Below the pieces are notes generated by a model, which saw only the letters and a program-made list of their open reading frames with translations, made no database searches and had not been told where the DNA came from. Shown here one piece after another: positions 1 through 11,255 of a stretch of DNA of 64,000 bases. This DNA is from Oasisia sp. SBJ-2009 (taxonomy: Eukaryota; Annelida; Polychaeta; Sabellida; Siboglinidae): assembly GCA_964017155.1 (NCBI GenBank), contig OZ024867.1, positions 12,905,934 through 12,969,933 of the forward strand, given 5' to 3'. How positions within the stretch are numbered: position 1 is the stretch's first letter; each line of letters opens with the position of its first letter. A program made the translations under genes and the position numbers.

Positions 1-475
1 AGCCAAGGCATTACATAAGTCTCACCAGTATATCTTCTCGACGAAGTCATGCAGCTGAACGAGAGTGGGTTAATCGAAAACTGTCAGCTTTCACATTTCC
101 ACTGTGAGCAACTGTCCAGTGAGTAAATGTCAATGATTTGGGAGCAGAACCCAGTCGACCAAATGTTATTTCACCAGTTCTAGTGTCTTGCCGTGGGGTG
201 GCTTGAGTGCCCTTATGATCCCCAGAGCTCTACGGGCAGGAGCCTTGTGCTCCTGGCAGGTTTAACCATGCCGGAGAGGTTTTGTGGGGCGAAGTCAAAC
301 AAAACTAGCTCCCTGGTCCTCCAGGTTGGGGGTTTTGTACAGGTCCAACAACCCACTCATGTAAACAAAATGTATGTTACAGAAACAACGACAAAGAAAT
401 GAACCACAACCTGGCATGAAGAACTTCCAGAGCCAATGACTCATGTGACTGGCAGTAGTGAAAGAACTTCCGGAG
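1..475. repeat. Dispersed repeat, first copy
   Basis: This stretch recurs almost base for base at 1559-1993, in the same orientation. The shared part runs from the AGCCAAGGCATTACATAAG start through a segment rich in CTACGGGCAGGAGCC and CCGGAGAGG, to the first unit of the 43-bp minisatellite. The first copy lacks about 30 bases near 175 that the second has, and it ends with only about one minisatellite unit (430-475). Short open frames inside it are not conserved between the copies, so I do not call a gene. Confidence 0.8.
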
Positions 476-1558
476 TCTGTCCATCACCATAGAACAATAA
501 TTGCATGGGGCACTATATACTATACTATTATTGTGCTAGTGTGATGTGTTACTGTACTATCATGCTAGTATGATGGTGCATTATTATACTATTGTGTTAG
601 TGTGACGTCAGTTTAATGAGACGTCACACGCTGGGGCCAGTTTCAGAGTGGAAATAATTAAAGATGATCTAAACAAAAATGTAAATGCACTGCATTATGA
701 AACTGTGTAATTATTACTATGTTTACAATATTTACCACAACATCTAAAGTATTAAATTGGTTAGACTTATTTATATTATTAAGAATATTAGTTAGGCATA
801 ATTATATAAACAGCTGTTATATGCCTGGGTGACATTTTTGCGGCATGTTTACAAACACACATCAGCTGATTCACTGAATACACGATGGTCACGCTTGAAA
901 GCACGTACACAAAGGTAGCTCAGAGACAGTTCAGCTCACTGCAAGACACACAGTTATATAGCTATCTGAGAAGTTGCCTCAGAAATGATATCGTCGCTGG
1001 TTGTATTCAGGCAACAACATAAATTTCCAGTTGGCACTTGCATTGAGCCTACAAGTAAAACTCATGTAGCTGGCCATGTAGCATTGAATTTGTGCATTAT
1101 GTGTTTTAATTTGAGATTGTAGAAAGATCGTGTTTAAAAAAGAATTAAGCTATGCACAAGAGATGTCACCAAACCTTCCTAGTGAAGACAGACGTTGATG
1201 ACACTGAATATAGCAGTTGAATCAAATCACGGCTGACACTGGATACCCGGCTGCATCGGCACTGTTTATTTTATACTGTTTTCTACAGAATTTCTAATGA
1301 TTGATTATTGCCATGAAAAGGATGAAGTCTTGTTGATTCAAAGATGAGTAAACACTCATTTTTGAATGGACAATGATTGTAAATTTTGTAGCACATTTAT
1401 TTTGTATATGTACAGTGTATTTTATAACTAATTTGTTATCAAAAGCATACTACGTAATTACTACTACAGCTGTACACACATAAACCTATGAAATAATCCA
1501 AACCAGTGCTGCCATCTGCTGACTGTGTGGGAGACTGAGCACAGCTGGCTCTGGTTTG
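476..1558. other. Spacer between repeat copies, no gene seen
   Basis: AT-rich DNA without a credible open frame. The only structured element noticed is the CRE-like hairpin at 601-628, listed separately. A CTATACTATTATTGTGCTAGTGT-like imperfect duplication lies at about 515-600. Confidence 0.6.
601..628. promoter_or_regulatory. CRE-like palindrome in a small hairpin
   Basis: TGTGACGTC (601-609) and its reverse complement GACGTCACA (620-628) form a perfect 9-bp stem with a 10-base loop. The left arm extends into TGACGTCA, the full consensus for CREB/ATF-type bZIP factors; the right arm holds GACGTCAC. No promoter or start codon lies close by, so binding function is only a possibility. Confidence 0.35.
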
Positions 1559-1993
1559 AGCCAAGGCATTACATAAGTCTCACCAGAATATCTTCTCGAC
1601 GAAGTCATGCAGCTGAACGAGAGTGGGTTAATTGAGAACTGTCCACTTTCACATTTCCACTGTGAGCAACTGTCCAGTGAGCAAATGTCCATGATTTGGG
1701 AGCAGAACCCAGTCGACCAACTTTTATTTTCCCAGTTCTTACAACCACCCCCAGGGCTAGTGTCTTGCCGTAGGGTGGCTTGAGTGCCCTTATGATCCCC
1801 AAAGCTCTACGGGCAGGAGCCTTGTGCTCCTGGCAGGTTTAACCATGCCGGAGAGGTGTTGTGGGGAGAAGTCAAACAAAACTAGCTCCCTGGTCCTCCA
1901 GGTTGGGGGTTTTGTACAGGGCCAACAACCCACTCATATAAACAAAATGTATGTTACAGAAACAACGACAAAGAAATGAACCACAACTTGGCA
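1559..1993. repeat. Dispersed repeat, second copy
   Basis: Direct repeat of 1-440 with few mismatches. It contains the extra segment near 1735-1755 that the first copy lacks, so it is probably the fuller version. It leads without a break into the expanded 43-bp array. Confidence 0.8.
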
Positions 1994-3735
1994 TGAAGAA
2001 CTTCCAGAGCCAACGACTCATGTGACTGGCAGTAGTGAAAGAACTTCTGGAGCCAATGGCTCATGTGACTGGCAGTAGTGAAAGAACTTCTGGAGCCAAT
2101 GACTCATGTGACTGGCAGTAGTGAAAGAACTTCTGGAGCCAATGACTCATGTGACTGGCAGTAGTAAAAGAACTTCTGGAGCCAATGACTCATGTGACTG
2201 ACAGTAGTGAAAGAACTTCTGGAGCCAATGAGTCATGTGACTGGCAGTAGTGAAAGAACTTCTGGAGCCAATGACTCATGTGACTGACAGTAGTGAAAGA
2301 ACTTCTTGAGCCAATGACTCATGTGACTGACAGTAGTGAAAGAACTTCTGGAGCCAATGACTCATGTGACTGGCAGTAGTGAAAGAACTTCTGGAGCCAA
2401 TGACTCATGTGACTGACAGTAGTGAAAGAACTTCTGGAGCCAATGAGTCATGTGACTGGCAGTAGTGAAAGAACTTCTGGAGCCAATGACTCATGTGACT
2501 GGCAGTAGTGAAAGAACTTCCGGAGCCAATGACTCATGTGACTGGCAGTAGTGAAAGAACTTGTGGAGCCAATGACTCATGTGACTGACAGTAGTGAAAG
2601 AACTTCTGGAGCTAATGAGTCATGTGACTGGCAGTAGTGAAAGAACTTCTGGAGCCAATGACTCATGTGACTGACAGTAGTGAAAGAACTTCTTGAGCCA
2701 ATGACTCATGTGACTGGCAGTAGTGAAAGAACTTCCAGAGCCAATGACTCATGTGACTGACAGTAGTGAAAGAACTTCTGGAGCCAATGACTCATGTTAC
2801 TGGCAGTAGTGAAAGAACTTCAAGAGCCAATGGCTCATGTGACTGGCAGTAGTGAAAGAACTTCAAGAGCCAATGGCTCATGTGACTGGCAGAAGTAAAA
2901 GAACTTCAAGAGCCAATGACTCATGTGACTGGCAGTAGTGAAAGAACTTCAAGAGCCAATGACTCATGTGACTGGCAGTAGTGAAAGAACTTCAAGAGCC
3001 AATGACTCATGTGACTGGCAGTAGTGAAAGAACTTCAAGAGCCAATGGCTCATGTGACTGGCAGTAGTGAAAGAACTTCTGGATCCAATGACTCATGTGA
3101 CTGGCAGTAGTGAAAGAACTTCCGGAGCCAATTACTCATGTGACTGGCAGTAGTGAATGAACTTCTGGAGCCAATGACTCATGTGACTGACAGTAGTTAA
3201 AGAACTTCCGGAGCCAATGACTCATGTGACTGGCAGTAGTGAAAGAACTTCAAGAGCCAATGGCTCATGTGACTGGCAGTAGTGAAAGAACTTCTGGATC
3301 CAATGACTCATGTGACTGGCAGTAGTGAAAGAACTTCCGGAGCCAATGACTCATGTGACTGGCAGTAGTGAAAGAACTTCCGGAGCCAATGACTCATGTG
3401 ACTGGCAGTAGTGAAAGAACTTCCGGAGCCAATGACTCATGTGACTGGCAGTAGTGAAAGAACTTCCGGAGCCAATGACTCATGTGACTGGCAGTAGTGA
3501 AAGAACTTCCGGAACCAATGACTCATGTGACTGGCAGTAGTGAAAGAACTTCCGGAGCCAATGACTCATGTGACTGGCAGTAGTGAAAGAACTTCCGGAG
3601 CCAATGACTCATGTGACTGGCAGTAGTGAAAGAACTTCCGGAGCCAATGACTCATGTGACTGGCAGTAGTGAAAGAACTTCCGGAGCCAATGACTCATGT
3701 GACTGGCAGTAGTGAAAGAACTTCCGGAACCAACG
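1994..3735. repeat. 43-bp minisatellite, about 40 units, AP-1-like core
   Basis: The unit reads GAGCCAATGACTCATGTGAC followed by TGGCAGTAGTGAAAGAACTTCTG. Spacing between cores is a steady 43 bases. Variants cluster: TCTGG units first, TCAAG units around 2818-3050, TCCGG units at the end, which suggests local spread of variants. Most units keep TGACTCA or TGAGTCA next to CCAAT; a few carry TGGCTCA. The period is not a multiple of three, so it is not a coding repeat. Confidence 0.95.
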
Positions 3736-3872
3736 ATGCTCAGGTCACACACAGATGAGACGTTACTCCCGGCATGTTTTAGGTGTGAGTGAATGCAGAT
3801 GAACTTTGAACAGGCTTTTGATCAAAGTCAATAAAGTGGATATATAGCTGTCGTTGCCATTCTGAACACTGT

Positions 3873-4445
3873 TCAATGATGTTGGGCAGTGTAAAAAAAT
3901 TGGTCTGTGCATCCGCATCCCTCTACAGAATCCAGCTTGCTCAACATTGAACCCCGTCGGACACCATAGGAAATAATTTGCATATCAGAGTTATATAAAT
4001 TGTCAAAGGACACAAACTGCTTAAATATTTTCCAGATAACTTTTAATCCATTGAATGCCACACCATAGATACCAAGAAATTCCATTTTCTTACATAATAG
4101 TTTGTGGTTGACTGTCGAATGCCTCTTTTAACGTCAATAAACACACCAGCAGTATATTGTTTTGCATCTAATGAATGGGTAATTCCATCAATGAGATCAA
4201 TTAGTATATGACATGTTTTGTTGGAATCCATATTGGCTTGGGTTTATCAATTGAACCGTTATCAAATATCAATATGTGTTTGGTAATAAAGGCCTCTAGT
4301 CGAGAATTGAACATTTATTTCTAATATTTATAAGAAATGTGGTAATATTGAAATAAGCCTGTAATTAGTGCACATATATTTATGTCCAGACCTGGACCTT
4401 ATCAATTTAATGTTAATGTTGCTGTCTAACTTAGAATTGGTCATA
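3873..4445 (-). pseudogene. Decayed Jockey-like LINE reverse transcriptase fragment
   Basis: Reading the minus strand in several frames gives successive pieces of a non-LTR reverse transcriptase. NYRLISILPHFL at about 4328-4366 matches the usual NYRPISLLP region. GVFIDVKRG near 4130 stands for the VFIDVKKAFD catalytic block, and ISYGVRRGSML at about 3930-3970 for the GVPQGSVLGP block. Frames change several times and the FxDD block is missing. It is a dead insertion distinct from the two better-preserved LINEs downstream. Confidence 0.65.
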
Positions 4446-4700
4446 TTGCAAAAACGCCCACCCGTAAGAAATAATTCGGAGGAATACCCATTCAGAGTAC
4501 ATTTCACGTAGCGTCGGGAACCTATGATCGACCGTTTTTGTGTAGTTTTCTGCGTTTTATTCGCCTTTAATGTAAAGTTACGCAACTTAAATTATTCTCT
4601 ATTCAAAGCATATTCATTGACGATTTCTACAAACACCAACAAAATTGTTTGATACCATTTGGTGACAAAATACCAGCAGTGATTACCTTCTCACCCAACA

Positions 4701-4730
4701 GCCCTGATTAGGGGGATCCCTAATCAGGGC
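4701..4730. repeat. Perfect 13-bp hairpin
   Basis: GCCCTGATTAGGG (4701-4713) and CCCTAATCAGGGC (4718-4730) pair perfectly around the loop GGAT. The right arm runs directly into CTAATGATCGACCGTT, which recurs inverted at 8744-8760. Confidence 0.8.
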
Positions 4731-4929
4731 TAATGATCGACCGTTCGGCACATAAACTTGAGTAATGATGTGTCAACAATGATTTTTATTCGTTTTTGTT
4801 ACATTTCTTACAGGTTCTTACAGGTCCTTTTCTGGCTAATTTAGGCATTCCTGCCTCTTGTTCCAGCTCTGTCTTGATCATTGTTATGGGACTGTGCGCA
4901 TGCGTCTAAAGGTGACACAGTCCATAGTA

Positions 4930-6195
4930 GAGGTGGTGCAGTAAAATATTTTTTATAGGGTGATTTTTCTATAGTTTATCAAGTTTACCTTCAAATGATA
5001 GTACTGATGGAGCATCTACCACAGACTGTGGCAGACTATTCCATACATCAGTAGATCGGTATACAAATGAATTTTTTCGGATGTTTAATCGGCATCTTTC
5101 TTTAAATATTTTTAGGTTGTGCCCTCTCGTTATTGATTCATTATCCCTTAATGTAACAAAATTTGATGTAACTGTAGAGTCACATTTCCCAGGTAATATT
5201 TTGTAAATTTCTATCATGTCTCCCCTAAGACGACGGTATGAAAGAGTTGGTAGGTTTAATCTTATTAGGCGTTCTTTATAATCAAGTTCTTTATATCCAG
5301 GAATTAATTTAGTTGCTCGACGCTGAACATTTTCCAGTGCTGTTATGTGTTTCATTAAATATGGACTCCATACCTGGTTTGCATACTCGATATGTGGTCT
5401 GACAAGAGACTTAAATAAAATAAAACTTAAATCTAGATATTCAAAAGTGCGTCGAATTATCCCCATCATAGAATTGGCTTTATTAATTTTTTCTGACATA
5501 TGTGCCTCAAAGTTAAGTGATGAGTCAAACGTTACTCCAATATCCTTTACTGTTTCTGCTTTATTAATTGTTTTCTGATCTTTACCCATTGTATATCCAT
5601 CATTTCTTATGGAGGAACGTCCAATTCGCATGTTACAACATTTATCAAGATGAAATTTCAATAGGGATGTTTCTGTCCATTTCTCTGCCGAGGTGAGATC
5701 TTTTTGTAGGTTGTTGCAGCTCTCTTCATTATAAATAGGGTTATTATTATACTTAACAAGTTTCATATCATCTGCAAATAAGAAAATATGAGAGTTTCTT
5801 ATAACAGCAGGTAGATCATTTATGAAGATAACAAAAAGAAGAGGGCCGATCACGGATCCTTGTGGTATTCCACTGATCATTTCCTTCCAGTTAGAAAATA
5901 TGTTGTTAATTCATATTCTTTGTTTTCTATGTGCAAGTAGATCTACGATCCAGTTAATTATGTTACCCTTTATTCCATAGCTCTGGATTTTTTGTTTAAG
6001 TTTTGCATGTGGGACCTTGTCAAATGCTTTAATAAAATCACAATATATTACATCAATACAGCCTCCATTGTCCAGCGTTTCTGTCCATGTGTCTAATACC
6101 TTTAATAGCTGAAGTACTGTTGGACGGCCCTTTACAAAACCAAACTGATATTTACTCAATAGCTCATTTTCTTTCATATGATTTAGATTTAACAA
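4930..6195 (-). pseudogene. Outer CR1/Jockey-like LINE, C-terminal RT part
   Basis: This is the distal part of a non-LTR reverse transcriptase. The frame opened at 6195 and the one closed at 4969 are the same frame, separated only by a TGA at about 5908-5910. VIYCDFIKAFDKVPH is the first catalytic aspartate block, SGIPQGSVIGPLLF the next, and FLFADDMKL the YxDD-equivalent. It is followed by the C-terminal HIEYANQVWSP and QRRATKLIPGYK region typical of CR1-like elements. The missing N-terminal part lies at 8287-8757, separated by another LINE. The nonsense codon and the interruption make it inactive. Confidence 0.85.
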
Positions 6196-6199
6196 GATT

Positions 6200-8287
6200 T
6201 AACAAGATTGCCACCTAGAGAATCAACTCTAGATGGCAGGTGGACAAGGAAGCCGTTTGGCTTATCGAGAGTCCAACCTATCTATCTAAGTATACCCTGC
6301 CCGTCTTAGGTATATGTCAATTTTATTTTTAAACATATTAACACTTCTAGCACCTACACAATCAGCTGATAATTTGTTCCATTCGTTTACTATTCTTTGG
6401 GAAAATGAAAATTTTCTAATATCTAGTCTACACTGCTTCTTTGCTAATGCAACTCCATGTCCTCTAGTCCTTCTCTCTTCCTTGACCGTGAAAAAAATAT
6501 TTCTGTCAATATTTTCATACCCATTCAATATTTTAAAAACCTCAATCTGATCTCCTCTCAATCTTCTGGTTTCTAGTGTTGTTAGACCACATTCTTTTAG
6601 ACGCATTTCATAACTAATATTCCTGAGTTTTGGTATCATTTTTGTTGCTCTCCTTTGTACTCTTTCTAGCATATCAATATCCTTCTTGCGATATGGCCTC
6701 CATGCTTGTATACAATATTCTAAATGAGGCCTAACTATTGTTTTATAAAGCGGTATTATTAGTTCTTTTTCTTTGTATACTATATTTCGCCTAATTAATC
6801 CAAGAATTTGGTTTGCCTTCGCTGCTGCAATTCCACACTGCTCTGATACCTTCATGTCAGCACTAATGGTTAAACCTAAGTCCTTTTCCTTTACAGTAGT
6901 ATTTAGTACAGTACCACCCATTGTATATTGTGCATTTTCATTCCCATGTCCTGTGTGGAGGCACTTACACTTTCCAAAGTTAAACAGCATTTGCCATTTC
7001 TCAGACCATTCTATCAACTTATTTAGATCATCTTGTAAATGCTGTCTATCTGCATCACTTTTTATTTTCCTAAACACTTTTGTGTCGTCCGCAAACTTCA
7101 ACACCTTGCTTGTTATGTCATCATCCAAATCATTGATATATATTAAGAATAAAATAGGTCCCAATACTGATCCTTGCGGTACTCCACTCAAAACAGATTT
7201 CCAATTTGAAACCTCCCCATCAACTACTACTCTTTGTCTTCTATCAATAAGCCATTTTTCTATCCAGTTAATCATACTATTTCCTATGCCATGGGCCTTT
7301 AGTTTAAGTAGTAATCTTTGGTGTGGCACTTTGTCAAAGGCTTTTTTAAAATCTAAGTAGATTATATCTACTGGTGATCCCTCATCTACCCACTTTGTGA
7401 CATCTTCCAAAAAACATAACATATTTGTTAAGCATGACCTCGCTTTTAAAAACCCATGTTGAGATGTGTTTATCAATTTATTTTTAACAAGAAAATCAAC
7501 CAAGTGATCTTTAATTAGTCTTTCTAATAGTTTACAAATCACCGATGTTAAACTCACTGGTCTATAGTTCTCTGACTTGCTTCTTGATCCTTTTTTAAAT
7601 AATGGTATGATGTTTGCTTCTTTCCATTCTACCGGAACCACTCCTTCCTCTAATGCCAAATTGAACACTGTTGCAAGTGGTATGCTAATTTGTTCTACAA
7701 TTTCCAGTAGTAATTTGGGAGGAATCCCATCCACTCCTGGTGATTTATTATCCTTCATATCTCTTATTTTCATAGCTACCATTTTTGGGGTTACAGTTAG
7801 TTGTCCTAAATAGTCACACTCTCTCCCTTCGAACTTAGTCTCTAGTACTGGTAATGTACTAATATCTTCCCTGGTAAACACCGAACTAAAGTATTCATTT
7901 AGGTTTTCTGCCATTAAGAATCCCTCCGTTATTATGTTTCCATCACTACCTTCTAGTGGCCCGACCTTATCTTGAACTTTCTGTTTACTTCGAACATACG
8001 CATAAAAACTCTTGCTGTCATGTTTTATGTTGAAAGCTATTTTTTGTTCATAGCTTCTCTTCGAATTTCTAATTTCAGCTGTAGCTTGATTAAGTGCTTC
8101 TTTATAAATGGCATAGTCTTCGTCACTTCCAGTATGTCTATATGTCTTCCACATCATTTGCTTGTACTTGATTTTTCTAATGGCTTCCTTCGATAAGTGT
8201 TTCTTCTTTGACCTTTTCCCCTGTTTTTTCAAGGGGACAAATTTGTCAACGACGCAGTCAATTTCCCTCTTTAAGATATTCCAGCAT
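6200..8287 (-). mobile_element. CR1-like LINE, 5'-truncated, inserted in the outer LINE
   Basis: One open frame (stop at 6286) covers about 665 codons of a reverse transcriptase. It stays open upstream of the first methionine-like codon to about 8287, where the insert begins. Blocks in order: NYRPVSLTSVICKLLER, IIYLDFKKAFDKVPH, SGVPQGSVLGPILF, LKFADDTKVF, then HLEYCIQAWRPY and QRRATKMIP. The catalytic aspartates are present. No endonuclease domain is left, as is common for CR1 copies truncated at the 5' end. Its 3' end (about 6190-6290) has the short tandem AACAAGATTT twice, like CR1-type terminal repeats. The RT frame is undamaged, so insertion is fairly recent. Confidence 0.85.
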
Positions 8288-8757
8288 TAAATGATATGTA
8301 CAGTGATGGTGTCTCTAATTATTTCTTCCATTATCTTACCCACTACACTTGTTATACTGACATGTCGGTAATTTTGTGGTAATGTTTTACTTCCTTTCTT
8401 ATGGATTGGAGATATGTTTGCCTGTTTCCATTCTTTGGGTAGTTTGCCTGTTGTTAGAGATGTGTTAAAAATAGTTGATACTGGAACATTGATGCAGTCT
8501 GCTAATTCATTTAAAACCCTGGGGTGAATGCCATCAGGTCCAGGTGATTTAAATGTTTTTAGTTTTTTTAGTTTTGCTGCCCCTGCTGATGGGTTAATAG
8601 TACATGTTTCAACTGTATTATAACATCTTATAGGTTCCTCAGGAGTATTCTCTTGTGGTTCTCTTGTAAATACCGAAGTCGCAGAGAAGTAATCAGCCAA
8701 CAGCTCTGCTTTTTCAGAGTCAGAGTTTGTTAATGCATTTATGAAACGGTCGATCAT
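8287..8757 (-). pseudogene. Outer LINE, N-terminal RT part
   Basis: This 156-codon frame holds EKAELLADYFSATSVFT, FKSPGPDGIHPRVLNELA and EWKQANISPIHKKGS, the blocks before the catalytic domain of a CR1-like reverse transcriptase. It stops at IIRDTITVH, and the expected continuation (MKENELLSKYQFGFVKGR) is found at 6195 on the other side of the inserted LINE. No endonuclease-coding sequence was found upstream, so the copy is truncated near 8757. Confidence 0.8.
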
Positions 8758-9019
8758 TAGGGACCCTGTCGATGAAAGGTACCCACACGCTAGTCAAGTA
8801 GTGATATCATAAACATGTATTATCGCCCACTTACCTTTCCAAAAGTTCAGCTTTGCCTTTGTACAGTAACTACAGTCTAGCATTTATGTGTTTTAATCCC
8901 CCTTTCAGTTGATATATTTTCATCTCCCCAAATCCATGGTTGCCACGATTTTGCAGACAGAAATATAGATTAAATGGTACGTTGAACACAGATGCTATTA
9001 CATACATTGACAGCAACAC
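8758..9019. other. Spacer, no gene seen
   Basis: No coding or repeat signal recognised between the outer LINE and the GTGAGGTGGCAGCA repeat. Confidence 0.5.
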
Positions 9020-9545
9020 CCGGCATAGCCTCGGTTACCCAGACTCCGTGAGGTGGCAGCACTTTTAAGCCCCCTCAACTCCGCCTGGGACAGTATATAT
9101 GGGCTTAAGTTTCTACATCCGGGCAGCCTTACCCCAGATTAGGGTAGAGACGCTGATTGGCTCTCAGGCCAACTATGAAATAAAAATTAAAATAACAATA
9201 TACTTTTATAAGATAATGATATCCTATAAAAAGGATTCAACATTGAACTTATATTAACACAAAAGTAAGTAAAAATTCAAATTTACAGTTGTTTATAAAA
9301 TAAGAATTACGGCAGGATTAACCAGTATCCGTGAGGTGGCAGCATTGTCTAGCCCCACACGGATAGCATACAAATTAATTAAGGAAACCTTTTTATCAAA
9401 TAATACTGTATTATAAAAACTATTCAAAATTAAACTTATATTAACACAAAATAAATAGAAATACAAATTTGCAGTTGTTTATAAAAATATATATTACGGC
9501 AATGTCCGTGAGGTGGCAGCATTTTATAGATCACGGCTGCTACCC
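9020..9545. repeat. Dispersed repeat with CCGTGAGGTGGCAGCA boxes
   Basis: The box CCGTGAGGTGGCAGCA occurs at about 9046, 9328 and 9504. A segment of about 178 bases (ending in ACTTATATTAACACAAAA and GCAGTTGTTTATAAAA) is present twice in tandem. The same family, including GCAGCCTTACCCCAGATTAG and GACGCTGATTGG, recurs in the same orientation at 29975-30300. No coding capacity is visible, so it is a non-autonomous repeat of unknown type. Confidence 0.75.
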
Positions 9546-9568
9546 AAACAAAAGCCGTTAATGTAGCC

Positions 9569-9630
9569 AGACTGTCTTCTCGGCGTAGTTCCGCAGCCGA
9601 CCGACAGTCGGTTAAGCGAGACTAACTAAC
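9569..9630. repeat. Diverged relative of the 1-180 repeat
   Basis: TCTTCTCGGCGTAGTTCCGC and GTCGGTTAAGCGAGACT align with TCTTCTCGACGAAGTCATGC and GTGGGTTAATCGAAAACT near 30-90, with similar spacing. Only about 60 bases can be aligned. Confidence 0.4.
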
Positions 9631-9710
9631 TCTCTATCTCTGTCTGCCTGTCTGTCTTTCTCTGTCTATCGCTCTATCTCTGTATCTCTGTCTATCTCCT
9701 CTCTCCATGC
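9631..9710. repeat. TCTG/TCTA-rich microsatellite
   Basis: Imperfect tetranucleotide tract of TCTG, TCTA and TCTC steps. Confidence 0.8.
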
Positions 9711-10393
9711 ATCGCACTTCAGTGACGTAAGATCCTCAACTAATCCCTCTTTCCCCCATACAGGATCACCATCTTTAAAAAGTTCAATATTCTTAAAAGT
9801 AGAAGACCTAGCTATTTATAATTCAAGAATATCAGCTATATGATAAAATAATGAAAAAACAATGTCCAAAATACCTTTTAACATGCGTCATGAAAAACAA
9901 TGATCTTCACAGCCATGGAACCAGACAAAGTAATAATATTCATTTATGTTTCATACGAACAGAAATAATAAAACAGGGATTGTTTTATAAACTTCATACC
10001 ATACTATTGCACCTGTATGATGTACTACACATATCACCAAATAAAAGGCACAAACTCAAACAAATTATTATAAAATCATATTAAGAGATTTTCCTATTAA
10101 GAAATTGTTATTCTTGCTTGATGAACCTCACGTCAACATTTATTAAACTAGATTATATACAGTAATAAACTGTTTTTTATAGTATATGTATTATCATTAG
10201 ATAAGTATTACTCTTTTCTTAGTATTAGCGTTATTATGATCTTGTTATTAACTAAATTATTAGAGAGGTAGATTTTAATGGGCGTCCAGTTGCATCAACT
10301 ATTTTAGTTATTACTGGCATCCTGGCATTCATTATTAACAAATGTTCTGTGTCTGTTGTATTGTGTTGTATATAATGCCAAATAAACTTTCAG
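9711..10393. other. AT-rich DNA upstream of collagen exon
   Basis: No credible gene. It ends in a pyrimidine-containing splice acceptor, CTTTCAG at 10387-10393, which leads into the collagen exon. Confidence 0.5.
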
Positions 10394-10586
10394 GTTCAAG
10401 TTCAAGTTCACCAGGAGAACCAGGCCTTCCTGGTCTGCCCGGGGTCAAGGGTCAGACCGGTCGCCATGGGTTACCAGGTGCTGATGGCCCACCAGGTCTT
10501 ACGGGTGACGCAGGGTTACGTGGACCCCCTGGCGCCCCCTGGACCGAAGGGAAAATCTGGGAAGACAGGACTGCCCGGCCTCCCAA
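10394..10586 (+). pseudogene. Collagen Gly-X-Y exon with one-base frameshift
   Basis: After acceptor CTTTCAG the frame reads Gly-X-Y triplets: [19 protein letters not shown] and [20 protein letters not shown]. At the C-run in 10535-10539 the frame slips. One base fewer would restore [15 protein letters not shown], and the exon then ends at donor GTAATA (10587). Both exon ends are phase 1 only if one base is removed: observed length 193, expected 192. This is a triple-helix segment of a collagen, an extracellular matrix protein. It is either a pseudo-exon, a relic, or a base-calling error in the C-run. No neighbouring collagen exon was found in the window. Confidence 0.75.
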
Positions 10587-11009
10587 GTAATAATTACTCC
10601 AGGGAATTATTTGACTAAAATAAAGAGGTCTTAATGTCACAAGTATTCTGCATACGTCGGGAGACAGCTTTGACTTCACCGCGCTATCCCCAATCGTCCG
10701 CCCCGGCGGTCTGCCTCGACACAAGATCGATCGCTCCTTCCAAACAGAGTCGCGCAGAAACACAACGCGAGGTACGGGTTATGTGGAATGGTAGCTATTT
10801 GTTGATGTATTTTAACAACTAAATAAATTGTATTGTATTTCTGAAGGAAAATTTTGCTGCAACATAGGTTGTTTAATTGTGCATTTAAATTATGAAATTT
10901 AAATGGAATCATAAAATGTAAACAATGTTAGGAACAAATAATCCAATTGGGTTAGAGCGGCTCGTCAAAGAACGTCACCGAGGGAACATTGATATGGTTT
11001 CTCCGGAAT
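10587..11009. other. Spacer, no gene seen
   Basis: Short frames only, on both strands, with no recognisable motif. Confidence 0.4.
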
Positions 11010-11255
11010 AACTGTAGAATATATTTTAAATAATGATACACTTTATTTCTATAATTATATATGTATAGCATATTGTGAATAATAATACGCTTTATTTCTA
11101 TATTAATATCTTTATAATATATTGTGAATAATAACACACTTTATTTCTATACTCATATCTGAAGAATATATTGTGAATAATAATACACTTTATTTCTATA
11201 CTCATATCTGTAGAATATATTGCGAATAATAATACACTTTATTACTATATCCTTG
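11010..11255. repeat. Tandem repeat, period about 49-50 bp
   Basis: GAATATATTGTGAATAATAA followed by TACACTTTATTTCTATACTC recurs about four and a half times, with the first copies more diverged. Confidence 0.85.

Larger units (their letters stand above)
4729..8760. repeat. 16-bp inverted repeats bracketing nested LINEs
   Basis: CTAATGATCGACCGTT is at 4729-4744, and its reverse complement is at about 8745-8760, exactly where the outer LINE reading frame begins. A third, direct copy (CTATGATCGACCGTT) is at about 4522-4536. Whether these are ends of a larger element or traces of an inverted insertion is not clear. Confidence 0.45.

Noticed and set aside
1994..3735. CRISPR-like array (also 25603-26501, 30425-30646 and 31316-31555)
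   Set aside because: Head-to-tail repeats without unique spacers, in a eukaryotic sequence.
6314..8196. Plus-strand frames of 74-195 codons
   Set aside because: Antisense to the CR1-like reverse transcriptase.
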